Source: Caryophanales bacterium UBA6259 (GTDB lineage Bacteria; Bacillota; Bacilli; Tepidibacillales; Tepidibacillaceae). Taken from it: DNA of 64,000 nt. This document shows positions 34,241 through 42,262 of this stretch, one piece after another; within the stretch, counting starts at the first letter, position 1, and each line of letters begins with the position of its first letter. The position numbers and the translations under genes are program-made. The notes under the pieces were generated by a model. The model ran no database searches. It was not told the origin of the DNA and saw only the letters and a program-made list of their open reading frames with translations. The stretch is taken from the NCBI GenBank assembly GCA_002441135.1, contig DJVJ01000007.1, forward strand, positions 1 to 64,000, given 5' to 3'.

Positions 34241-35026
34241 CTATTTATTGAATTGAAGTGAGCTATGTTTTTTATGCAAAATCTTCTCATATGCGACAGC
34301 ACGATTTGTTTTAGGATCCAAAGGAATTAATCCACAGGTTTTAACCTCTCCACAGCCATCCTTCATATAACAAGGCATATTAAGGTCGCCAAATAGACGT
34401 GGTGATTTCTCAATTAATTGAGTTGTAATCGAACGATACAAAATACGAATCTCATGCTGAGCGCGTAAACAAAGGCGTTTCATTGCATGATGTCTCCAGC
34501 CAACAGCATTTCTAGAATCAGTATATAAGGTCGCAATTCCTAACGGTAGAAGTGCTCTAGCACGCTCATTTTCCATAATTTCTTCGTCTGTATAATGGCC
34601 ATATAATTCAAAAGCTTTTTCATGATGATATATCCACTGATCGAGCTCTTGTTCCATACCAACCCTCTGAAGCTCTGGTGGGATATAGTATTCAAATCCA
34701 CCATTATCTAATCTGACGTATCGTAAACTTCTTTCATCAAAGGTTGCATGTCTTGCCCTCATATCTTGTCTAGCAACAAATATAGGTACTTTTTTAACAA
34801 AAGAAAAGAGATTATGCTCTAAAACCGTATTATGGCCACTATCCCTACAATGATTTACAATTCCTAAATGAGGGTGACTTTCATAACATAATGAGCCAGC
34901 CTCTGCTGCAAAACGATCTGCATCCTCAGTCCATTGAACAAGCTTTGCAGAATTTAAAGGTAGTGCTTTTGCTAAGTCAACCAAGGTTTTATATTCTTTG
35001 TTCTTATATGTAAAATCAATCGCCAT
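34241..35026 (-). CDS. thyX: FAD-dependent thymidylate synthase ThyX, divergent
   Basis: A 261-residue flavin-dependent enzyme converting dUMP to dTMP with methylene-tetrahydrofolate and NADPH. The ThyX motif region reads RQDMRARHATFDERSLRY (residues 86-103): R90, R92 and S100 keep the RHRx7S spacing but the His is Ala (A91). The C-terminal helix with NAVGWRHHAMKRLCLRAQHEI carries the dUMP-contacting Arg region (shortened here). The ATG at 35026 follows GGGAGGGG; a longer start at 35107 contains that site. A TTTTG-tailed terminator follows. Confidence 0.85.
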   Translation of the reverse strand: MAIDFTYKNKEYKTLVDLAKALPLNSAKLVQWTEDADRFAAEAGSLCYESHPHLGIVNHCRDSGHNTVLEHNLFSFVKKVPIFVARQDMRARHATFDERSLRYVRLDNGGFEYYIPPELQRVGMEQELDQWIYHHEKAFELYGHYTDEEIMENERARALLPLGIATLYTDSRNAVGWRHHAMKRLCLRAQHEIRILYRSITTQLIEKSPRLFGDLNMPCYMKDGCGEVKTCGLIPLDPKTNRAVAYEKILHKKHSSLQFNK

Positions 35027-35168
35027 TTTTTCTTCCCCTCCCAAGCTATTATTATTGTAACAAAGTATAAAGCAAGCTACCAAGTAAATTTTCTTGGAAA
35101 ACTTCAATTTAAATAGTTCAGTTCTTGGACAATGAAGAATATGAATTAAAGGAGAGGGGGGAGCATCT

Positions 35169-36035
35169 TTGGCGCGTTGGGGAAATAAGAAAGTAAACCT
35201 GCAAAAAAGACGAGTTGTTTTTTTCTCATTTTTAATAATGATTTTGTTATTTCTTCAAGGTTTTATCGTTTTTGAAAATCGACTGCAACCTATTTTGATG
35301 AATATAGCAAAAGCAAGAGTAAAGCAGATCGCAACCAATGCTGTAAATGATGCGATTTCTAAAAAAATAGCACAAAACTCCAACTTTAGAGACTTAATAC
35401 AATTTGAAACTGACCAGCAGGGGAAAATCAGGGCTGCAGTGTTTAATTCAGCAGAATTTGCTCGAATCGTGGGAGAAACAACAGAAAGAGTAGAAAATAC
35501 AATGAATGACTTGAATAAAATTATTGAACCGATTAAATTTGGAGCAGCTTTAAATAGTGAATTACTATCAGAGATGGGGCCAACGATTCCAATTACCATT
35601 GTTCCAATTGGTCATGTACAGGTAAGTCCAGTACCTGAACTTCAAAATGTTGGAATAAATGTTGTAGTTATGACGGTACTACTTGAAATTCATGCTGAAG
35701 TACAAGTCGTAATACCTTTCATACAGGAGCCTGAAGTAATCGTCTCTAGAATTCCAATTGCTCAAACTCAAATTTTTGGTGAAGTACCACAATTTTATTA
35801 TAATGGGAATCCACTTAATTCTACAGGGTCTGGTCCACAAGCCGTTCCTATTATCCCTTGGTCTCCCGTAGCTCCAAGTAATGGCACCACTATAAATCCA
35901 GCCGCACCATCATCCTCTTTACCAACGGTACCGACCAATTCATCCTCTTCAGTGGTAGAACCAATACCGGGATTTGAATCTTTTTATCCTATTATTAATG
36001 ATAGCGGGCAACTTTATCAGAATGTGGCCCAATAA
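35169..36035 (+). CDS. yunB: Sporulation protein YunB
   Basis: A 288-residue membrane-anchored protein of the YunB family, needed for normal sporulation in Bacillus and controlled there by the mother-cell sigma factor SigE. One transmembrane helix lies at about residues 16-37 after a basic start (NKKVNLQKRRV). The conserved RVKQIATNAVNDAI and TIPITIVPIGHVQ stretches follow. The last about 70 residues are Pro/Ser/Thr-rich and probably disordered, which is longer than usual. The start is TTG at 35169 with GGAGAGGGGGGAG upstream. Confidence 0.87.
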   Translation: MARWGNKKVNLQKRRVVFFSFLIMILLFLQGFIVFENRLQPILMNIAKARVKQIATNAVNDAISKKIAQNSNFRDLIQFETDQQGKIRAAVFNSAEFARIVGETTERVENTMNDLNKIIEPIKFGAALNSELLSEMGPTIPITIVPIGHVQVSPVPELQNVGINVVVMTVLLEIHAEVQVVIPFIQEPEVIVSRIPIAQTQIFGEVPQFYYNGNPLNSTGSGPQAVPIIPWSPVAPSNGTTINPAAPSSSLPTVPTNSSSSVVEPIPGFESFYPIINDSGQLYQNVAQ

Positions 36036-36040
36036 GAGAG

Positions 36041-36076
36041 AGACTATTTACTGATAGTGGTTAATAGTCTTTTCTT
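36041..36076 (+). terminator. Intrinsic terminator
   Basis: AGACTATT (36041-36048) pairs with AATAGTCT (36063-36070), followed by TTTTC. It ends yunB before the opp operon. Confidence 0.75.
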
Positions 36077-36135
36077 GTAGAGTAATAAATAAAAGCACTA
36101 AAACAATAATGCATTAATTTAATAAACGTTGTGAA

Positions 36136-36150
36136 AATTTTCTAAAAATT
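36136..36150 (+). promoter_or_regulatory. CodY-like box upstream of the opp operon
   Basis: AATTTTCTAAAAATT matches the CodY consensus AATTTTCWGAAAATT at 14 of 15 positions. It lies 71 bases before the first opp gene. CodY, which responds to branched-chain amino acids and GTP, represses peptide transporter operons in many Bacillales. Confidence 0.7.
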
Positions 36151-36220
36151 GAAAGGATAATTGAAAATTGTGTCGAATATCATTAAAGATAAAGACATCA
36201 ATGATAAAGAAGGTGACTGA

Positions 36221-37219
36221 ATGGCTGAAAATTTTGTGCTTGAAGTAAAAAATCTTAAAACATACTTTCATTCGGATAATGGATTATTACCTGCAGTGGA
36301 TGATGTAAGTTTTCAGTTAAAGCCTGGTGAAACACTTGGGATTGTTGGGGAATCTGGTAGTGGTAAGAGTGTAACCTCTTTGTCCATTATGGGTTTAATA
36401 CCTAAGCCTCCTGGTGAAGTCCGAGGATCGATCATATATAAGGGCCAAGATATTGTTCAAGCTTCAGAAAAAAAACTAAGAGAAATACGTGGAAATGAAA
36501 TTGCGATGATTTTCCAAGAACCGATGACATCATTGAATCCAGTCTTTACAATTGGAAATCAAATGATTGAAGCGATTCGCCTACATACTTCTTTAAGTAA
36601 GAAGGAAGCACATCATAAGGGAATAGAAATGCTAAAGCTTGTGGGAATTCCTCGTGCAGAAGAAATTATGGGGGAATATCCACACCAATTATCTGGTGGA
36701 ATGAGACAACGGGTAATGATTGCAATGGCTATGTCTTTAAATCCTTCTATTTTGATTGCGGATGAGCCAACAACTGCTTTAGATGTAACGATTCAAGCTC
36801 AAATCCTAGATTTAATGAGAAATCTGAAAAAGGATTATAATACCTCCATTTTATTGATTACGCATGATTTAGGAGTAGTTGCAGAAATGTGTCAAAGAGT
36901 GGTTGTAATGTATGGAGGCAAGGTTGTTGAAGAAGGGGACGTAAGAACGATCTTTAAAGAACCAAAGCATCCATATACCATTGGTTTAATTAAATCAACG
37001 CCTAAAATAAAAGAGAATTTGGAACGTCTTTATTCTATTCCTGGAAATGTTCCAAGTTTAAATAATATGCCTAAGGGTTGTACGTTTGCACCAAGATGTG
37101 AACAAGCAACAGAAATATGTAGAAATCAAGTTCCCCCTCTTTTTTCAATTACCGGTGAGCACAAGTCTAGATGCTGGCTAAACGAAAAAGACGCATTAGA
37201 CAACAGGGAGGGAGCATAA
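36221..37219 (+). CDS. oppD: Oligopeptide/dipeptide ABC importer ATPase, OppD-like
   Basis: A 332-residue ATPase of a peptide importer. Walker A is GESGSGKS, Q-loop FQEPMTSLNPVF, signature LSGGMRQRVMIAMAM, Walker B LIADEPTTALDVT. The C-terminal PKGCTFAPRCEQATEICRNQ contains the cysteine motif typical of OppD/DppD/OppF C-terminal domains, which often bind an Fe-S cluster. The stop overlaps the next start by one base (TAATG). The operon order is D-F-A-B-C. Confidence 0.93.
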   Translation: MAENFVLEVKNLKTYFHSDNGLLPAVDDVSFQLKPGETLGIVGESGSGKSVTSLSIMGLIPKPPGEVRGSIIYKGQDIVQASEKKLREIRGNEIAMIFQEPMTSLNPVFTIGNQMIEAIRLHTSLSKKEAHHKGIEMLKLVGIPRAEEIMGEYPHQLSGGMRQRVMIAMAMSLNPSILIADEPTTALDVTIQAQILDLMRNLKKDYNTSILLITHDLGVVAEMCQRVVVMYGGKVVEEGDVRTIFKEPKHPYTIGLIKSTPKIKENLERLYSIPGNVPSLNNMPKGCTFAPRCEQATEICRNQVPPLFSITGEHKSRCWLNEKDALDNREGA

Positions 37220-38187
37220 TGAAGGAAATATTATTAAAAGTAGAAGGTTTAAAAAAATACTTCCCAATCCAGGAGGGAATTCTCAAAAAAACTACTGGAT
37301 ATGTAAAAGCAGTAGATGGGATTAGTTTTGAGGTGAAAAAAGGAGAAACCTTCTCCTTAGTTGGAGAAAGTGGCTGTGGCAAATCAACTACCGGTCGTGC
37401 TCTATTACGCTTAATCGAACCAACAGAGGGAAAGGTGTTATTTGAAGGAGAAGATTTAATTTCACTAGGTGATGTGGAAATGAGACAAAGGCGAAGAGAT
37501 TTGCAAATTGTTTTTCAAGACCCTTTTGCATCTTTAAATCCACGTCATACTGTGCAAAAAATTATTGAAGAGCCTCTCATTGTTCATGGGGTAGGTAATA
37601 GAGAGCAGCGCGAAGCAAAGGTAATGGAACTACTAGAAATTGTCGGTTTAAACAAGGACCAAGCTAAACGATATCCTCATCAGTTTAGTGGTGGACAACG
37701 ACAGCGTATAGGAATTGCAAGAGCTTTAACCTTAAATCCAAAGTTAATCATTGCTGATGAACCAGTATCTGCTCTTGATGTTTCCATTCAAAGTCAGGTT
37801 TTAAATTTAATGAAGGATTTACAGAAACAATTTGATTTAACCTATATTTTTATCTCTCATGATTTAAGTGTTGTTCGTCATATCTCAGATCGTGTGGGTG
37901 TAATGTATCTCGGGAATATTGTAGAGCTTGCGGCAAAGGATGATTTATATGAACAGCCGATGCATCCATATACACAAGCATTATTGTCTGCAGTTCCTGA
38001 AGCAGATCCTGATGTGAAAAAAGAGCGGATTATTTTAACAGGGGATGTACCTAGCCCTTCTAATCCGCCAAGTGGTTGCAAGTTTCATACGAGATGCCCA
38101 AAGGCTATGGATATCTGTAAGCAGGTTATTCCGGATTTTGTTGATGTTGGGAATGAGCATTATGTGGCTTGTCACCTGCATCAATAA
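37219..38187 (+). CDS. oppF: Oligopeptide/dipeptide ABC importer ATPase, OppF-like
   Basis: A 322-residue partner ATPase. Walker A is GESGCGKST, signature FSGGQRQRIGIARAL, Walker B LIIADEPVSALDVSI. A family insertion FPIQEGILKKTTGYVKAV near residues 16-33 marks OppF/DppF. The C-terminal cysteine motif (PPSGCKFHTRCPKAMDIC) is present. The start at 37219 uses AGGGAGGGAG inside the end of oppD; a longer start at 37171 would include it. Confidence 0.93.
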   Translation: MKEILLKVEGLKKYFPIQEGILKKTTGYVKAVDGISFEVKKGETFSLVGESGCGKSTTGRALLRLIEPTEGKVLFEGEDLISLGDVEMRQRRRDLQIVFQDPFASLNPRHTVQKIIEEPLIVHGVGNREQREAKVMELLEIVGLNKDQAKRYPHQFSGGQRQRIGIARALTLNPKLIIADEPVSALDVSIQSQVLNLMKDLQKQFDLTYIFISHDLSVVRHISDRVGVMYLGNIVELAAKDDLYEQPMHPYTQALLSAVPEADPDVKKERIILTGDVPSPSNPPSGCKFHTRCPKAMDICKQVIPDFVDVGNEHYVACHLHQ

Positions 38188-38194
38188 ATATAAC

Positions 38195-38230
38195 GATAGA
38201 GGGATCACTAATTGATGATCTAAATCTATC
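38195..38230 (+). other. Intercistronic stem-loop between oppF and oppA
   Basis: GATAGA (38195-38200) pairs with TCTATC (38225-38230), with a further GATCA/TGATC-type inner pairing. There is no T-run. It may tune mRNA stability between the ATPase genes and the binding-protein gene. Confidence 0.35.
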
Positions 38231-38260
38231 AAAATTATAAAAAAAATAGGGGGTAAAAAA

Positions 38261-39904
38261 ATGAAAAAGGGCTTAAGTATCTTTTTAGCCATCATTTTTG
38301 TATTGTCAGTAGCATTAGCTGGCTGTGGTGGTGGAACAACGGATACAACAACAAAACCAAGTGAACAAGCTAGCGATAAGCCAGCAGCAGAAGTACAAAA
38401 AACATTAGTTTTTGGTCGTGGGGGAGATTCAGTTTCTCTTGATCCATCTCAAGTAACGGATGGAGAATCCTTAAATGTAACTAAAAATATCTTTGATACT
38501 TTGATTGATTATAAGGATGGAAATACTGAAATTCAACCAGCATTAGCAGAGACCTGGGAGAGTTCAGCCGATGGTTTAGTTTGGACATTTAAGCTAAAGC
38601 AAGGGGTTAAGTTCCATGATGGAACTGACTTTAATGCAGAGGCTGTTGTATTTAACTTCAATCGTTGGATGGATCCAGCAAATGAGTATCACCAAGGAGA
38701 TTTCCCATACTATGGCTATATGTTTGGTGGCTATAAAGGGGATGAAGGACACGTTATTAAAGAAGTTGTTGCTAAAGATGAATTTACTGTTGAGATTCAG
38801 TTAAATGCACCACAAGGTCCATTTTTAAATAATCTTGCAATGACACCTTTTGCTATCGCATCTCCAGAAGCAGTTAAAAAACATAAAGACAAGTTCGGTG
38901 AGCATCCAGTTGGTACTGGTCCATTCGTATTTGTAGAGTGGCTTCCAAATGATAAGATTGTTTTAGATAAGAATCCTAATTACTATAAAACTGGGTTCCC
39001 ATTATTAGAGAAAATTATTTTCAAATCCATTCCAGATAACTCCGCACGTTTTACTGCATTACAAAGTGGAGATATCGATATGATGGATGGTGTAAATCCA
39101 GACGATGTAACGTTAGCAGAAGGAAATGAGAATTTACAAGTATGGTTACGTCCAAGTATGAACGTAGGATACTTAGCATTTAATACTGAAAAAGCACCTT
39201 TTGATAATCCAAAAGTACGTCAAGCATTAAGTATGGCAGTAAATAAGCAAGGATTAATCGATGCGTTCTATAATGGATTAGCAGAACCAGCGAAAAACCC
39301 AATGCCTCCATCATTATGGGGATATAATGACAGCATTACAGATTATGAATACAATCTTGTTAAAGCAAAAGAATTATTAGCAGAAGCAGGTTTCCCAAAT
39401 GGATTTGAAACAGATTTCTGGTATATGCCTGTACCACGTCCATATATTCCACAGGGTAAGAAGATTGCTGAAGCAATGCAAGCTGATTTTGAGAAAATTG
39501 GTGTTAAAGTAAACCTAAGAACAGAAGAATGGGCAACTTACCTTGACTTAACTGGAAAAGGTGAGCATTCCATGGCACTTCTTGGTTGGACTGGAGATAA
39601 TGGAGACCCTGACAACTTTATCTATGTATTACTAGATAAAGACAATGCAAAAGGTCCAGATGCAGGTAATATTGCATTCTATAAGAATGATGCATTACAT
39701 GATATTTTAATTAAAGCTCAACAATCCAGTGATGAGGCAGAAAGAACAAAATTATACGAGGATGCTCAAGAAATTATTCATAATGATGCTCCTTGGGTAC
39801 CATTAGTTCACTCAACACCACCACTTGTAGGTAAAAAGAATATTAAAGGCTTTAATCCACATCCTACAGGTTCAGATAAGTTTACTGAGGTTCATTTCGA
39901 GTAA
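38261..39904 (+). CDS. oppA: Peptide-binding lipoprotein, OppA/DppA-like
   Basis: A 547-residue family 5 substrate-binding lipoprotein. The lipobox is LAGC with C22. Typical motifs are FGRGGDSVSLDPSQVTDGES, GTGPFVFVEWLPNDKIVLDKNPNY (shortened: GTGPFVFVEW) and the C-terminal DAPWVPLVHS. The late sequence TGDNGDPDNF is common to dipeptide and nickel/peptide binders. It captures peptides on the outer membrane face. A strong stem-loop follows the stop. Confidence 0.92.
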   Translation: MKKGLSIFLAIIFVLSVALAGCGGGTTDTTTKPSEQASDKPAAEVQKTLVFGRGGDSVSLDPSQVTDGESLNVTKNIFDTLIDYKDGNTEIQPALAETWESSADGLVWTFKLKQGVKFHDGTDFNAEAVVFNFNRWMDPANEYHQGDFPYYGYMFGGYKGDEGHVIKEVVAKDEFTVEIQLNAPQGPFLNNLAMTPFAIASPEAVKKHKDKFGEHPVGTGPFVFVEWLPNDKIVLDKNPNYYKTGFPLLEKIIFKSIPDNSARFTALQSGDIDMMDGVNPDDVTLAEGNENLQVWLRPSMNVGYLAFNTEKAPFDNPKVRQALSMAVNKQGLIDAFYNGLAEPAKNPMPPSLWGYNDSITDYEYNLVKAKELLAEAGFPNGFETDFWYMPVPRPYIPQGKKIAEAMQADFEKIGVKVNLRTEEWATYLDLTGKGEHSMALLGWTGDNGDPDNFIYVLLDKDNAKGPDAGNIAFYKNDALHDILIKAQQSSDEAERTKLYEDAQEIIHNDAPWVPLVHSTPPLVGKKNIKGFNPHPTGSDKFTEVHFE

Positions 39905-39923
39905 GAAAATTTAAAAATGTAAT

Positions 39924-39953
39924 AAGGGTAGTGTTGACTACAATACTACCCTT
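39924..39953 (+). other. Stem-loop between oppA and oppB
   Basis: A 13-bp stem (39924-39936 with 39941-39953, one G-U pair) with a 4-base loop ends without a T-run. Such hairpins after binding-protein genes usually protect the upstream mRNA or cause partial termination, giving more binding protein than permease. Confidence 0.6.
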
Positions 39954-39988
39954 CATTATTATCGCCATCACAGATTGGAGTGAGCATC

Positions 39989-40993
39989 ATGTTTGCATAT
40001 ACTGTACGTCGATTAATCATGTTGATTCCCGTTTTAATTGGAATGTCTATTTTGGTATTTTCTATAATTCATCTCATTCCAGGGGATCCAGCAAAAACAT
40101 TACTTGGAGAAAAAGCCTCTCCAGAAGTTTTAGAAAAAATGCGTGAAGATTTAGGATTAAATGACCCATTGTTGGTTCAATACAAAAACTATATGGTGAA
40201 TTTATTACAGGGTGATTTAGGCACCTCAATTAAAACTAAAAGATCAATATCGGAAGAGATAAAACCTTATTTGGCAGCCACAGTGGAGCTGACTTTTTTC
40301 GCTATGCTATTTGCGGTTATTGTTGGCGTAAATGCTGGAATCATAGCTGCTTGGAAACAAAATTCGTGGTTTGATTATATTGCAATGTTGATTGCATTAA
40401 TCGGAGTATCCATGCCAGTTTTCTGGTTAGGTTTAATGGAGCAATATATTTTTGCGCAAAAGCTACAATGGTTACCTTCCATAGGAAGAGACAGTATTTT
40501 AAATCCAATAAATTCGATTACTAATTTTTACATAATAGATACCGTGATCCAAGGAGATTTTGATGGTTTAAAACAAATTTTAAAACATTTAATATTACCT
40601 AGTATTGCTTTAGGAACGATTCCAATGGCAATCATTGCTAGAATGACACGTTCTAGTATGTTAGAGGTAATGAAGGCTGATTATATTCGTACGGCTAGAG
40701 CAAAAGGGGTTGCTCAGTTCTTTTTAGTGTATAAGCATGCCTTGAAAAATGCATTTATACCAGTGTTAACTGTAGTTGGTTTACAAACAGGATTATTACT
40801 TGGGGGTGCAGTATTAACCGAAACTATTTTCGCATGGCCAGGAGTAGGTAAGTATTTGTACGACGCAATATCTGTACGTGACTACCCAGTAATTCAATCA
40901 GGAATATTAATGATTGCAACTATATTTGTAATTATAAACCTTATTGTAGACCTATTGTATTCTGCAATAGATCCAAGAATTAGGTATCAATAG
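39989..40993 (+). CDS. oppB: Peptide ABC importer permease, OppB/DppB-like
   Basis: A 334-residue permease with six membrane segments. The opening FAYTVRRLIMLIPVLIGMSI (shortened: TVRRLIMLIPVLIGMS) and HLIPGDPA are family hallmarks. The EAA loop is DYIRTARAKGV. ATG 39989 follows GGAGTGAG at 39975-39982; an in-frame GTG at 39980 overlaps that site. It forms the channel with oppC. Confidence 0.93.
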   Translation: MFAYTVRRLIMLIPVLIGMSILVFSIIHLIPGDPAKTLLGEKASPEVLEKMREDLGLNDPLLVQYKNYMVNLLQGDLGTSIKTKRSISEEIKPYLAATVELTFFAMLFAVIVGVNAGIIAAWKQNSWFDYIAMLIALIGVSMPVFWLGLMEQYIFAQKLQWLPSIGRDSILNPINSITNFYIIDTVIQGDFDGLKQILKHLILPSIALGTIPMAIIARMTRSSMLEVMKADYIRTARAKGVAQFFLVYKHALKNAFIPVLTVVGLQTGLLLGGAVLTETIFAWPGVGKYLYDAISVRDYPVIQSGILMIATIFVIINLIVDLLYSAIDPRIRYQ

Positions 40994-41005
40994 GGGGGAA
41001 TTGAC

Positions 41006-41902
41006 ATGAGCCAATTGCAACATAAAGTAGAAACAACATTTGCCACAATCCCCAAAAAGGAATCACTTTGGTTAGATGCGTGGAAAAGATTACGAAGAAG
41101 AAAATTAGCCATGCTTGGTGGAGGAATAGTCCTATTTTTTATTATTCTAGCTGTACTTGCTCCAGTTTTAACGCCGTATCCATATGATGGTGCAGAGCTG
41201 TCTCAACGTTTTATTAAGCCGATGGAAGAAGGTCATTGGTTAGGAACAGATGATTTGGGAAGAGACCTTTTTACCAGAATTGTTTATGGAGCACAGATTT
41301 CGTTACGTGTAGGCTTTTTAGCTGTAGTAGGTTCGATTATCGTTGGAACCTATTTGGGATTAGTTGCAGGATATTACGGTAAATGGATCGATATGATAAT
41401 TTCCAGAGTATTTGATATTATGCTTGCTTTCCCAAGTATTTTACTTGCTATCGCGATTGTTACAATATTAGGAAGATCGCTAACCAATGCTTTAATCGCG
41501 ATTGCGATTATTAATGTTCCTACCTATGGAAGATTAGTACGGTCTAAGGTGTTAAGTTTAAAAGAGGAAGAATTTATTATGGCCGCTAAAGCAATTGGAA
41601 TGAAAAATTGGAGAATTATCTATCATCATTTGCTTCCTAATAGTATGACACCAATAATTGTACAAGGCACCTTAGGAATTGCCACAGCAATTATTGAAAC
41701 GGCTGCTTTAGGCTTTTTAGGACTAGGTGCAGTACCTCCTACACCTGAATGGGGAACGATGTTAGCCGATTCTAAGGACTATATCCAATTAGCCCCTTGG
41801 ACAGTAATTTTTCCTGGACTTTCAATTATGCTTGTTGTTTTAGGTTTTAACTTATTAGGAGATGGATTAAGGGATGCACTTGATCCAAAAATGAAACAAT
41901 AA
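41006..41902 (+). CDS. oppC: Peptide ABC importer permease, OppC/DppC-like
   Basis: A 298-residue permease with six membrane segments. It starts with a cytoplasmic arm, then AWKRLRRRKLAMLGGGIVLFF. HWLGTDDLGRDLFTRIVYGAQISL (shortened: LGTDDLGRDLFTRI) is diagnostic of OppC/DppC. The EAA loop is FIMAAKAIGM. A GGGGGGAATTG site precedes the ATG, 12 bases after oppB. No clear terminator follows; the argS promoter begins 24 bases later. Confidence 0.93.
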   Translation: MSQLQHKVETTFATIPKKESLWLDAWKRLRRRKLAMLGGGIVLFFIILAVLAPVLTPYPYDGAELSQRFIKPMEEGHWLGTDDLGRDLFTRIVYGAQISLRVGFLAVVGSIIVGTYLGLVAGYYGKWIDMIISRVFDIMLAFPSILLAIAIVTILGRSLTNALIAIAIINVPTYGRLVRSKVLSLKEEEFIMAAKAIGMKNWRIIYHHLLPNSMTPIIVQGTLGIATAIIETAALGFLGLGAVPPTPEWGTMLADSKDYIQLAPWTVIFPGLSIMLVVLGFNLLGDGLRDALDPKMKQ

Positions 41903-41926
41903 TTAACAATAAAACGGTGACTCCCC

Positions 41927-41956
41927 TTGATTTCTGCAAGGATAATTTTGTATAAT
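41927..41956 (+). promoter_or_regulatory. argS promoter
   Basis: TTGATT at 41927-41932 and TATAAT at 41951-41956 are separated by 18 bases, just before the T-box leader. Confidence 0.65.
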
Positions 41957-41984
41957 AAGTGTCGACATACTTAAATACGAATCG

Positions 41985-42213
41985 TTAATGACAAGGAGAG
42001 TAATTAAAGGAAAAGCAGTAGCGAGCCGGGAGGGTGGAAGCCGGTGCATAGAACTTTAATGAAACGCACCTTCGAAACATTTAACTGAATGAAAGAGTAG
42101 GTTAAATCGGTGAATAACCGTTATCAAGGAAAAGGCATTGTAGAATTTTTTGTAATGCAAAAAAGGGTGGTACCACGAGAACTTCTCGTCTCTTTAGAGG
42201 CGAGGGTTTTTTT
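41985..42213 (+). ncRNA. T-box leader of argS
   Basis: The leader contains the stem I AGTA loop-E element (GAGAGTAATT, 41996-42005), the AG-bulge/GGTG distal part (GCGAGCCGGGAGGGTGGAAG) and the T-box sequence AGGGTGGTACCACG at 42164-42177. It ends in a terminator, CTCGTCTC (42185-42192) with GAGGCGAG (42197-42204), followed by T8. CGC at 42065-42067, after GAAA and before ACC, is the likely Arg specifier codon. Uncharged tRNA-Arg would stabilise the antiterminator and allow argS expression. Confidence 0.93.
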
Positions 42214-42262
42214 TATTTTCTAATCGGAAAAAAGTAGAATAAATTAGGAGGTTATTTATACA

